A stretch of 64,000 nt of DNA from the NCBI GenBank assembly GCA_965279125.1, contig CBDIHL010000041.1, positions 124,001 through 188,000 of the forward strand. The letters are read 5' to 3'. This document shows, one piece after another, positions 26,501 to 35,103 of this stretch (positions within the stretch are counted from its first letter, which is position 1; every line of letters begins with the position of its first letter). Below the pieces are notes generated by a model. That model searched no databases and was not told the DNA's origin. It saw nothing but the letters and a program-made list of their open reading frames with translations. The position numbers and the translations under genes are program-made. The DNA comes from Dinoroseobacter sp965279125. Lineage in GTDB: Bacteria > Pseudomonadota > Alphaproteobacteria > Rhodobacterales > Rhodobacteraceae.

Positions 26501-26904
26501 AGCTGAAATCGGCGGATCCGTCGCGCTATACCGTGGCCGCAAACGGACGCCGTGTCCCATTGCAGACAACGGGCACCACGGGTCAATCCGTGGCAGGCGT
26601 GCGGTTCAAAGCGTGGCAGCCATCGGAATCGTTGCACCCGAATTTGCCGGTCGATGCGCCGCTAACGTTCGATATTTATGACAATTGGACGGGCCGCGCA
26701 TTGGGCGGGTGCCGCTATCATGTCGCCCATCCCGGCGGACGCAGCTACGACACCTTCCCGGTCAACGGCAATGAAGCAGAGGCACGTCGCCTGGCCCGGT
26801 TCGAAGCGCATGGCCACACGCCCGGCGCATACAAACCTGCGGACGAACATCCACATCCAGAAGCGCCGATGACGCTGGATCTGCGACGCGGTGTGCATGT
26901 CTGA
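23571..26904 (+). pseudogene. Large transglutaminase-like/DUF2126 protein, interrupted by a +1 frameshift
   Basis: Read as one gene this would be about 1110 residues, the usual length of transglutaminase-DUF2126 proteins. The N-terminal part (from the ATG at 23571) has a papain-like triad Cys180 (SGSCRDTS), His229 (DLHAWAEV) and Asp245 (GLDPTSG). The frame breaks in a run of five C at 24969-24973. Removing one C restores a continuous reading (NVTPQNSELSDAEARHRIAR) into the DUF2126 part that runs to 26904. As given, the first frame stops at 25028 and the second continues alone. It could be a sequencing error, a phase-variable tract or a recent null mutation. The intact downstream genes favour a functional gene or a very recent change. 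Confidence 0.82.
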
Positions 26905-29308
26905 CACCAAGGCAGCCTCTTATCAAACGCAGTCTCAGGCTGGGTCAGACCCGATTGAGCATGTGTTGCGAGGCTACCAAACCGAACTCGGTGTCGCCGA
27001 CGAGCTTAAGGATAATTCAGGCGCTTTGCGTCCTGTTTGGTCTGATTTCATCCATCATTTGGCTGGTCTGTCGCCTGATGGCGTGGCGGACCGGTTTCGG
27101 CGTGGAAACCAGTATCTGCGCGATGCTGGTGTGTTTTACCGCAAATACGGGGCCGATAGTGCGGACGAACGCGACTGGCCGCTTAGTCCGATCCCGGTGC
27201 TGCTGCGAGGACAGGACTGGGATGCGATTGCGTCGGGCCTCGTCCAAAGGGCTGAGTTGCTCGAACAGATTGTCGCGGATCTTTATGGACCTGCGCACCT
27301 CGTTCGCGATGGGCACTTGCCCGCTAGCGTTATCGCGCAAAACCCAGGCTGGTTGCGGCCCATGGTGGGGGTGAAGCCGCCATCCGGTGCGTTCCTGAAC
27401 TTTCTCGCCTTTGAGGTCGGTCGTGGCCCGTCCGGGCAATGGTGGGTGTTGGGGGACCGGACCGATGCGCCGTCCGGGGCGGGTTTTGCGCTTGAGAATC
27501 GTGTTGCAACCAGTCGCGTGTTTCCGAATTTTTACGGACAATCGAATACGCGTCGCTTGGCGGGGTTCTTTCAGGAATTTCGCGAGCGCCTGCAAAACCT
27601 GCGTAAAGACAAATCCGAACCTATTGGTCTACTGACCCCGGGCCAGATGAACGATGGGTTTTTCGAGCACGCTTATCTCGCACGGTATCTCGGCTTTTTG
27701 TTGATCGAGGGCGAGGACCTGACAATGTCAGACGGGCATTTGAAGGTCCGTACAGTCGAAGGGTTGAAGCCCATCAGCGTTCTATGGCGCAGGTTGGATG
27801 CCGCATTTTGCGACCCGCTAGAGTTGAACGAGGCGTCCGCGCTGGGAACGCCTGGTATGCTCCACGCCATTCGTCGAGGAAATCTGTCAACGATCAACAC
27901 GCCCGGTGCGGGTGTTTTGGAAAGCCGTAGCTTAATGGCCTTCCTGCCACAGCTTAGCGAAGCGCTGACCGGTGCGCCGCTTCAATTGCCGAATGTCGCG
28001 ACATGGTGGTGCGGGCAACCCGAGGAACGTGCGCAGGTCTTGGCACAAGGCGACCGGATTCGGTTCGCATCGGCCTTTACAGCGCGGACAGCCTTTAACG
28101 AGGATGCCCCGCCTCCGGATGTGCCCGCCGATCCTCAAGCGCTAAAATCGCATCTCGAGATCCATGGCGCATCCCTTGTCGGACAGGAAATCGTGCGGCT
28201 ATCGACGACGCCTGTTTGGCACAATGGTGGGTTGGTGCCACGCGCGATGACGTTGCGGGTTTTTGTGGCGCGCACGGATCAGGGTTGGCAGGTTATGCCC
28301 GGTGGGTATGCGCGCATCGGTGCGAACCGGGATGCCACTGTGCTTGGGATGCAATCGGGCGGATCTGTTGCTGATGTTTGGGTGATGAATGGTAAGGATG
28401 AAGCGCCGCTGAGCGTGCCGACCTTGCTGACAGCCGCTGCGCCAGCGGGGCCCCAGCACATTGCTTTGCCGTCACGCTCGGCCGATAATTTGATGTGGTT
28501 GGGCCGGAATATTGAACGTGCAGAGGCTGCGATGCGTGCTTTCCGTGCGTATTTCAGCTTGCGCAACACGGGCTTGCAAGAGAGCCATCCGTTGGCCGCG
28601 ATGATCCAACGTAACCTGCTGCACAGCGCGTCCAGCGATGCGGCCACGCTTGCAAGCGCCTTCGAGGTCCCGCTTGAGATGGCCAGCGCATGTGCAGCGC
28701 GGACGCGGGATCGGTTTTCCGTTGATGGGATGCTCGCCTTGAAGGACATCCGGCGGACAGCAAACGCACTGTCTCATGCACAGATTGCCCAAGATGAAAT
28801 CCCCTATGAGATTGGTCCGTTGCTGCGCAAACTCAGCGGTTTTTCCGGCTTGGTGCATGAGAATATGTATCGCTCGACCGCATGGCGGTTCCTAAGTATC
28901 GGTCTGTCGGTTGAGCGCGCCGTGTCTATGGCGACTGTGCTGTCAGAAGTGGTAAAGTCGGACGCGTCCGAAGGCACACTCGACCTAGCGCTCGAGCTGG
29001 GCGACAGTGTAATGGCCCACCGCGCACGCTACGCCTCCTGGCCCAGTCCCGCGACTGTGTGCAACTTGTTGGCGCTTGATCCGCGCAACCACCGCTCGCT
29101 TCTTTATCATGTGACGCGTGCACAAATGCACCTCGCGACCTTGCCGCCCCCGTCAAATGCGACGGCCAACAGTCAGATAATGATTATGGCACTTCAGCGC
29201 CAAATATCCGAGGATTTGCCTGCGGATCTGAGCACGAGCGCGATGCTTGATGTGCGCAATCAGATTTGGGCCCTCGCCGATCAGATCGGCGCGGATTATC
29301 TGAAATGA
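26897..29308 (+). CDS. Circularly permuted ATP-grasp / alpha-E domain fusion protein
   Basis: The 803-residue protein fuses two domains often encoded separately. Residues about 1-490 are a circularly permuted ATP-grasp type 2 (DUF404/DUF407-like), with landmarks AQNPGWLRPMVG, FYGQSNTRRLAGFF and PGGYARIG. Residues about 500-803 are an alpha-E domain (DUF403) beginning RSADNLMWLGRNIERAEAAMR. Comparative genomics has linked these domains with transglutaminases in a predicted peptide ligation or modification system; no substrate is known. The ATG at 26897 overlaps the preceding gene by 8 bp, and its TGA overlaps the next ATG (ATGA). Confidence 0.88.
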   Translation: MSDTKAASYQTQSQAGSDPIEHVLRGYQTELGVADELKDNSGALRPVWSDFIHHLAGLSPDGVADRFRRGNQYLRDAGVFYRKYGADSADERDWPLSPIPVLLRGQDWDAIASGLVQRAELLEQIVADLYGPAHLVRDGHLPASVIAQNPGWLRPMVGVKPPSGAFLNFLAFEVGRGPSGQWWVLGDRTDAPSGAGFALENRVATSRVFPNFYGQSNTRRLAGFFQEFRERLQNLRKDKSEPIGLLTPGQMNDGFFEHAYLARYLGFLLIEGEDLTMSDGHLKVRTVEGLKPISVLWRRLDAAFCDPLELNEASALGTPGMLHAIRRGNLSTINTPGAGVLESRSLMAFLPQLSEALTGAPLQLPNVATWWCGQPEERAQVLAQGDRIRFASAFTARTAFNEDAPPPDVPADPQALKSHLEIHGASLVGQEIVRLSTTPVWHNGGLVPRAMTLRVFVARTDQGWQVMPGGYARIGANRDATVLGMQSGGSVADVWVMNGKDEAPLSVPTLLTAAAPAGPQHIALPSRSADNLMWLGRNIERAEAAMRAFRAYFSLRNTGLQESHPLAAMIQRNLLHSASSDAATLASAFEVPLEMASACAARTRDRFSVDGMLALKDIRRTANALSHAQIAQDEIPYEIGPLLRKLSGFSGLVHENMYRSTAWRFLSIGLSVERAVSMATVLSEVVKSDASEGTLDLALELGDSVMAHRARYASWPSPATVCNLLALDPRNHRSLLYHVTRAQMHLATLPPPSNATANSQIMIMALQRQISEDLPADLSTSAMLDVRNQIWALADQIGADYLK

Positions 29309-30189
29309 TCTATGACATTCGTCTACGCATGACCCACTTTTATTCCGGTGTCGCAGGCTTTGGCCGCCACCGTGTGCGCGTGGTGCCGCTTTCATTACTC
29401 GGTCGGCAGGACGTGATCTCTTGGAGCCTCACAAGCGATCCTGACCCGTCAGAGCAGTCGGACGCGCAGGACTTTTTCGGCAATCCTAGCAGCTTATTGT
29501 TGCATGATGCGCCGCATTCTCAGATGGAAATTCAGATGAATGCGCGGGTCAAACGACATGAGCTGCTGATCCCGCAAGACACATCTCCCACCTTCATGGG
29601 GCTCTCGTCCGAGCTTGCGGGTCTGCGTGATTTGTCGCCAGACGCACCGCATCATTTTTTAGGTGTGTCCGAACGGATCACGATGCCGACTGACCTCAAC
29701 ACATACGCGCGCAAAGCGGCGGCGAGCACATCCTCGAGCTGGGCCGCGGTCCAGTCACTTGGTGCCGCCCTGAATCGCGATATGCGTTTTGACGGGTCGG
29801 CAACGACTGTCGATACGTCATTGGAGGAGGCGTTTCAGTACCGACACGGTGTTTGCCAAGACTTTGCGCATATTATGATTGCAGGGCTACGCAGCCTCGG
29901 GATCCCTGCGCGATATGTGAGTGGGTTCTTGCGGACCGAGCCGCCCGAAGGCCAACCACGGCTTGAGGGCTCGGACGCGATGCACGCTTGGGTCAGTGCG
30001 TGGTGCGGCGTGCGCATGGGGTGGCTGGAATACGATCCGACAAACGGTATCGTCGTCGATACGGACCATGTAACTGTAGGCTATGGGCGCGACTATTTTG
30101 ATGTGTCGCCGATCAAGGGCGTGCTGCGGTCAAGTGGTCAGTCGAGTGTTGCGCAAGCTGTCGATGTTCTTCCGGTCGAGGCTTACTGA
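29305..30189 (+). CDS. Transglutaminase-like cysteine peptidase family protein
   Basis: The 294-residue protein has a bacterial transglutaminase N-terminal domain (MIYDIRLRMTHFYSG) and a papain-like core with Cys184 (HGVCQDFAH), His227 (DAMHAWVS) and Asp244 (YDPTNG). It may cleave or form amide bonds on the product of the neighbouring ATP-grasp protein. The start at 29305 gives a 4-bp overlap with the upstream gene, so the three genes form one operon. It is the second, smaller transglutaminase of the set. Its end overlaps the convergent export gene by 7 bp. Confidence 0.9.
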   Translation: MIYDIRLRMTHFYSGVAGFGRHRVRVVPLSLLGRQDVISWSLTSDPDPSEQSDAQDFFGNPSSLLLHDAPHSQMEIQMNARVKRHELLIPQDTSPTFMGLSSELAGLRDLSPDAPHHFLGVSERITMPTDLNTYARKAAASTSSSWAAVQSLGAALNRDMRFDGSATTVDTSLEEAFQYRHGVCQDFAHIMIAGLRSLGIPARYVSGFLRTEPPEGQPRLEGSDAMHAWVSAWCGVRMGWLEYDPTNGIVVDTDHVTVGYGRDYFDVSPIKGVLRSSGQSSVAQAVDVLPVEAY

Positions 30190-31493
30190 CCGGCTGCGTT
30201 GACGGTGGTGTTGATCAGCGATGGCACGATTTGTTGCACGACGCGGTTCCAACGTGTGACAGGCTGCTCGGCGATGAAGATGATATCGTTCGGGCGCAGT
30301 TCCATGCGGGTGGCCAATACCAGTGATGCGACATTGCGGGCATCGAGTTGCCAAGCCGTGATACGATTGCCTGACGCGTTGCCGCGCAAGACGTAGATTT
30401 GGCCTGGATTTCCGGTTTCCGTCTCAAACCCACCATCCGCATAGAGCGCATCAGCAAGGCTTGCCGTACCGCCAAAGGGAAGCGGGAAGCGAGATTGGCG
30501 CACAACTTCGCCGGTGAGATAGACATAGTCACGATCCACACCGCCCAGCTCGAGGCGTTGCTGGAAGGTGTCGCGGGCTTCTGACAGAGCTGCGCGGCGC
30601 AGTCCAACTTCGGCTTCTAGTTCGCGTAGGGCTTGCACCCGTGCCGATTGTCGGGCCTCCGACAAGCGGATTTGCTCGCCAAAATAGGCCTCAGCTTGAT
30701 CCAGGTTGAATGCTGTATCCACGAACACACTATCGCCTGCTACAAGGGTAATTTGTGGCAATGCACGATCACCGAACAGGCGCGAGGCAGGGATCTGATA
30801 CAGCTGTCCGGCCCTGTAAATTCGGACAGAGGCCAAATCACCCGGATTTGCCGAAACGCCGCCAACACTTGCCAAGGCTTGTTCCACCGTCAGCGGGCTG
30901 AGCGTCAGCGCGATCACCGAAGGTTGCGCGACGGCTCCGCCGATAGACACGCGTCGTGCGTTGAACTCGGCTATATCTAGTGCAAATCCCGGATCCCGTT
31001 GATTTTCGACAAAACGCTGGAAAAGCGCCGCCTCAGCATCAGCCAAGCTGCGATCAGACACCGCAACGCGGCCAATTCCAGGAATTGCGATCGCGCCATC
31101 ATCTTGGACCGTGAAGGTTTGCGCGCCCTCTTCGGGGGTGGTCAGCCGCATAACATCGCCGATGCCAATTTGGTAGGGACGGCGGTCCTCCTGCGGCGGC
31201 AGCCGCATGGTAAGCGCGCGCGGTCGCGTCTGCGGATCATTTGCAGCAGGTGGTAAGCTGCCCAACCCGCGGCCAGCTGATCCTGTGCCGGCATTTGCAT
31301 AGAACGCTGCAGGTAACGCCTTCGGATGATAGGCTGATGCATTCGCCGTGTTGATGTTGCCAGCGGTGATTTGCACAACATCCACATCCGCCCCTGCAAC
31401 CGGGCCGGGCTGCACAGAGGGGCTGATATAAACAATGCCACAACCGGCAAGCAGCAAAACCGTGGTCAACAGGGCAGAAGGCAGCAATTTCAT
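30183..31493 (-). CDS. Wza-like polysaccharide export lipoprotein
   Basis: The 436-residue protein starts with a lipoprotein signal (MKLLPSALLTTVLLLAGC, lipid-modified Cys18), so the start at 31493 was chosen over an upstream ATG. The Poly_export domain begins at YQIGIGDVMRL, followed by SLBB-like repeats (ISIGGAVAQPSVIAL and VYLTGEVVRQSRFPLP). Proteins of this family form the outer-membrane channel for capsule or exopolysaccharide. It faces the Wzc-type gene from 7 kb away and is its likely partner. A long alanine- and glycine-rich linker separates the lipid anchor from the export domain. Confidence 0.9.
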   Translation of the reverse strand: MKLLPSALLTTVLLLAGCGIVYISPSVQPGPVAGADVDVVQITAGNINTANASAYHPKALPAAFYANAGTGSAGRGLGSLPPAANDPQTRPRALTMRLPPQEDRRPYQIGIGDVMRLTTPEEGAQTFTVQDDGAIAIPGIGRVAVSDRSLADAEAALFQRFVENQRDPGFALDIAEFNARRVSIGGAVAQPSVIALTLSPLTVEQALASVGGVSANPGDLASVRIYRAGQLYQIPASRLFGDRALPQITLVAGDSVFVDTAFNLDQAEAYFGEQIRLSEARQSARVQALRELEAEVGLRRAALSEARDTFQQRLELGGVDRDYVYLTGEVVRQSRFPLPFGGTASLADALYADGGFETETGNPGQIYVLRGNASGNRITAWQLDARNVASLVLATRMELRPNDIIFIAEQPVTRWNRVVQQIVPSLINTTVNAAGQ

Positions 31494-31630
31494 TCGGCAG
31501 GCACAACCTATTGTAGGTGGTTTCCCTGAAGTCCCAGATATGCCGGGTGTTTTCAACTCTTATTGAGAGACACAGTGAAGAATACCAGGCAATGAGGTGA
31601 GAACTACACGGAATTCATTCCTTTGGCGCG

Positions 31631-32881
31631 TTACACCTCCGCTGAGGCAAGCGCCAAGCCGGCGGTGACAGCCGTGAATACGTCGGAAAATGAATGCGCC
31701 GCGGTTGGGAACTGGGCCTTCATCGCGTGCGAGACCATCGTCATCAGGCTTGATCCCCCCACGTAGATGACCCGGTCTATCTGGGTCGTATTCAGATTTG
31801 CCGCGCGCAGTGTTTGCTGTGCGGCATCGCTAAGCGTAGCTGCAAAAGGCGCAAGCAAGGCGGTCAAGTCCGAATGCGGCAAGGGGATCGAAAGGCCGCG
31901 TTCAATTTCGTGCAATGAGATAGCCGCGTCCGCAGACTGTGCGTTTGCCGCGATCTTTCCGTTCTCGACCGCAAAGGCGACCTCATGGCCAAGCTGGTGC
32001 TCCAAGACGCTGGCGAGACGGTTCAAATTGACGGGATCGACCGCCATACGTGCCATGTCTTCGACCATACGACGGTTCTGCGCGGTGTACAGGAACGGGA
32101 TCATTTCCCAAGTCGCGAGGTCATTAAAGATCGCGTGCGGCGTAGACGTGGTGCCGGGACCGAGGGCCTTGCGCAGCGCGCTTCCTTTGCCTAGATGCGG
32201 CATGACCTGCGCGATACTAATGGCCCGGTCAAAATCCGTGCCGCCGATCCGCACGCCGTGTGTGGCTAAGATCGCGGCAGTCTTGCCGTCGGATCGAAAG
32301 ACTGAGAAGTCCGAGGTTCCGCCACCGATATCGACGATCAGTCCAATTTGGCCAGGCTGGTCGAGTGCGCCGCCCGCAATCGCGGCCGCCTCGGGTTCTA
32401 GAAGAAACGAGACCTCATCAAACCCCGCAGCACGGTAGCAGGTGCGCAAATCCGTTTCGGCTTGGGATTCGCGCAGGTCGTTTGCGCCGTGGAACACCAC
32501 CGGGCGGCCCGATAAGGCATGGGTAAACCTGTGGCCCGCTTGTGCCTCGGCTTGGGTTTTGATCACACGCAAGAAATCCGCGATGATGTCGACGAATGTC
32601 AGACGCCGGTTCAGGATTTGACGTTTCTGATGCATCAAGGGGGTGCCCAAGACACGCTTTAGAGCACGCATAAAGCGTCCGTCGTCTCCGTTCAGCAGAG
32701 CTTGATTGGCGGGGTTTCCGATCAGGGTTTTCCGGCTGTCAAAATCGAAGAAGAATGTGGTCGGTATTGTTGTTTGGCCCGGTTCCATCTCGACAAGATG
32801 TACACTCCCATTGCGTAGATAGGCCGCGCCAGAGTTGGAGGTACCAAAGTCGATGCCTAGAATGGATGTGGATTTTGCCAT
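31631..32881 (-). CDS. Hsp70-family protein (YegD-like)
   Basis: The 416-residue protein contains the actin/Hsp70 ATPase fold: phosphate-1 motif LGIDFGTSNSGAAYL, connect region PEAAAIAGGALDQPG, phosphate-2 IVDIGGGTSDFSVF and adenosine motif VIYVGGSSLMTM. It lacks the C-terminal substrate-binding domain of DnaK, as in YegD-type proteins, and no DnaJ or GrpE partner is nearby. Its client is unknown. It stands alone between the polysaccharide export gene and hutC and looks monocistronic. Confidence 0.88.
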   Translation of the reverse strand: MAKSTSILGIDFGTSNSGAAYLRNGSVHLVEMEPGQTTIPTTFFFDFDSRKTLIGNPANQALLNGDDGRFMRALKRVLGTPLMHQKRQILNRRLTFVDIIADFLRVIKTQAEAQAGHRFTHALSGRPVVFHGANDLRESQAETDLRTCYRAAGFDEVSFLLEPEAAAIAGGALDQPGQIGLIVDIGGGTSDFSVFRSDGKTAAILATHGVRIGGTDFDRAISIAQVMPHLGKGSALRKALGPGTTSTPHAIFNDLATWEMIPFLYTAQNRRMVEDMARMAVDPVNLNRLASVLEHQLGHEVAFAVENGKIAANAQSADAAISLHEIERGLSIPLPHSDLTALLAPFAATLSDAAQQTLRAANLNTTQIDRVIYVGGSSLMTMVSHAMKAQFPTAAHSFSDVFTAVTAGLALASAEV

Positions 32882-32964
32882 TACACAAGGCCTTACGTGG
32901 CGGCGGGAAAGCGCGACCGGCTAATGGCGCAAATGCGGAGCGTCAAGCGCTAAGCGCCCAAACG

Positions 32965-33666
32965 CTACAATTGCGTCGTAAGCTGATGGCCTGCCCCATA
33001 GAGGATCCGCACTTTTGTGACCGATTGCGCGCGATCCCATGTGATCCGATCAACCGCAACAAGCGCCTCTTTGGGGGCGCAATCCAGTGTGTCTGCATCC
33101 TCGGACGTGGCATTGACTGCGGAAAATGCGATTTGCCCGTGCGTATAGGGCGCATTTTGCAGCAGCCATTCATTGGCGCTGACATACAAAAACGCTTCGT
33201 TCTGAGCGCGTGGCACAACGTCGAGATTTATCCAGCGATCCTCCAGCGCATAGGGCGTGTCATTCGCAAGATGTAGCGCGCGCACATGCAATAGAGGCGA
33301 CGCCTGTGCGACTTGCAGGGCAGTGCTGATGGTGGTTGGCGGTACTTTTTCGGCGCGCGCCATGCGCTGGTAGGTGTAGCGTTGCCCTCGCGCCTCTACC
33401 TCTTGGCGGATCACCGCGATGTCGAGCGTCGCCTTGGCTACAGGGTGCGCTGCGACCCGCGTGCCAGCCTTGCGCCGCCTGTCGAGAAGCCCATTTTCTG
33501 CCAAGGCGCGCAAGGCCCGGTTTACCGTGGTCCGCGCGCAGCCAAACTCCAACGCCAAGTCCGACTCGTTGGGGATCTGATCGCCGGGTTTCCACTCGCG
33601 TGCGTGAATCCGGCGTAACACTTCGTCTTGCACGCTTTGCCAATTTCGAAAGGAGGGACTGTTCAT
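32965..33666 (-). CDS. hutC: Histidine utilisation repressor
   Basis: The 233-residue GntR/HutC-family regulator has an N-terminal winged helix (PNESDLALEFGCARTTVNRA) and a C-terminal UTRA ligand domain, which binds urocanate in characterised HutC proteins. The start at 33666 (MNSPSFRNWQSV) gives a 4-bp ATGA overlap with hutF and fits the family N-terminus; the frame runs upstream inside hutF. It is expected to repress both hut transcripts through a site in the hutF-hutI gap. Confidence 0.93.
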   Translation of the reverse strand: MNSPSFRNWQSVQDEVLRRIHAREWKPGDQIPNESDLALEFGCARTTVNRALRALAENGLLDRRRKAGTRVAAHPVAKATLDIAVIRQEVEARGQRYTYQRMARAEKVPPTTISTALQVAQASPLLHVRALHLANDTPYALEDRWINLDVVPRAQNEAFLYVSANEWLLQNAPYTHGQIAFSAVNATSEDADTLDCAPKEALVAVDRITWDRAQSVTKVRILYGAGHQLTTQL

Positions 33667-35027
33667 AAAGCGTCTCTCAAATCCTCGATACAGCGTCGGT
33701 AAGCGCCCGCGATCCGCTGGCGCGCGATGTGCTGTCCCTGCATTACCATGTGTCGCCCGGCAGACCAAACATCTGTCACGAGGCGGTCATCGCCAGCAAA
33801 AATCCAAGTGTCGAGTGCTGAGTCTTCGCTTCGCCCGACCAGATGCTCAGATGTGGCGTCCAGCGCTATGATGTCGGCCCAATATCCGGCCTCAATCCTT
33901 CCGGTTTTGCGACCGATAGCCTGCGCTCCGCCCTGCACTGCACCGTCGAAAAGTCGTCGTCCGGTGGATTGATTTTCTGTCGCTAAGGCTGCGCGTGTTC
34001 CATCACGCAAGCGTTGCGAATAGTCGAGTGTGCGTAACTCCTCGCTGAGCGAGATGCGAATGTTGCTGTCAGACCCTATGGCAAATGCGCCCTTCGCGTT
34101 GGTCCAGCGCACCGCTTCAAAGATACCATCCCCAAGGCTGCTTTCGGTGATCGGACAAAGCCCTGCAATGGCACCTGTGGCCGCAAGGCGCTGCGTCTCG
34201 TTCGGGGTCATCTGTGTGCAGTGGATCAGGCACCATCGGTCTGTGATGTCCATATGATCGAGCGCCCAGTTCACTGGCCGCGCGCCCCAAAACCTCTGCA
34301 CCTCGTCTACCTCAGCCCGTTGTTCAGCCAAATGCATGTGGATTGGACCGGTGGGAAATACCTCGGCATAGCCTTGCAAGTCTTCACGCCCCACGGCCCT
34401 CAGCGAATGTGGTGCGACACCGATGGATGCATCCTGTGGCAAGCCATTCAGGGCTGCAGCGGCTCCGGTATGTAGGTTCTGAAATCTCTCCAAATCGTTT
34501 CCAAATCTGATTTGCCCCTGCGCCAACGCACGCCGATCGCAGCCGCCAAACGCGTAGTGCACAGGCAGCAGGCACAGCCCGATCCCGGTTCGATCTGCGG
34601 CTGCACAGATACGTTCGGACATCTCGGCCACGTTTTGATAGGGAGCGCCGCTCGCTTGATGGTGCAGGTAGTGAAACTCGGTATTGGTCGCATAGCCGGC
34701 TTCCAGCATCTCCATTTGAACGAAGGCGGTGATCGCTTCGATGTGCTCTGGCGTCAGACGATCAAGAAAACGGAACATCAACCGACGCCATGTCCAGAAA
34801 CTGTCGCGGGGGTTCGGGCCACGTCGTTCGGTCAGTCCGGCCATGGCCCGCTGGAAGGCGTGGCTGTGAACATTGACAGGGGCGGGCAGAAGCATCGGGA
34901 CACGAATGCCGCATGATGGCGCGCTGGGCGCGACCGCTTTGATCCGGCCATCCTGTCCCAGATCTATACGCACGTCTTTGGCCCAACCGTTCGGCAAAAG
35001 CGCGCTCTGCGCCCATATGGTAGTCAT
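33663..35027 (-). CDS. hutF: Formimidoylglutamate deiminase
   Basis: The 454-residue amidohydrolase converts N-formimino-L-glutamate to N-formyl-L-glutamate and ammonia. The metal-binding NVHSHAFQRAMAG near residue 50, the HMHLAEQ strand and the late SDSN segment (IGSDSNIRISL) match HutF. The start at 35027 (MTTIWAQSALLP) was preferred over an upstream ATG that would place the operator inside the gene. It is co-transcribed with hutC and provides the step before HutG, so histidine is degraded by the two-step formate route. Confidence 0.93.
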   Translation of the reverse strand: MTTIWAQSALLPNGWAKDVRIDLGQDGRIKAVAPSAPSCGIRVPMLLPAPVNVHSHAFQRAMAGLTERRGPNPRDSFWTWRRLMFRFLDRLTPEHIEAITAFVQMEMLEAGYATNTEFHYLHHQASGAPYQNVAEMSERICAAADRTGIGLCLLPVHYAFGGCDRRALAQGQIRFGNDLERFQNLHTGAAAALNGLPQDASIGVAPHSLRAVGREDLQGYAEVFPTGPIHMHLAEQRAEVDEVQRFWGARPVNWALDHMDITDRWCLIHCTQMTPNETQRLAATGAIAGLCPITESSLGDGIFEAVRWTNAKGAFAIGSDSNIRISLSEELRTLDYSQRLRDGTRAALATENQSTGRRLFDGAVQGGAQAIGRKTGRIEAGYWADIIALDATSEHLVGRSEDSALDTWIFAGDDRLVTDVWSAGRHMVMQGQHIARQRIAGAYRRCIEDLRDAL

Positions 35028-35050
35028 GGAGACCTCGCTTGACACAATAA

Positions 35051-35064
35051 TATGTATGCACATA
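35051..35064. promoter_or_regulatory. Candidate HutC operator
   Basis: TATGTATGCACATA is an inverted repeat (TATGT-N4-ACATA) in the 76-bp gap between divergent hutF and hutI. HutC proteins in other proteobacteria bind palindromes with TGTA/TACA-type cores of similar spacing. One site here could repress both transcripts. It is a motif and position call only. Confidence 0.5.
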
Positions 35065-35103
35065 AAAGCATTTGGAATCTACTTGTGCAAGTGAGTCGAC
35101 GTC

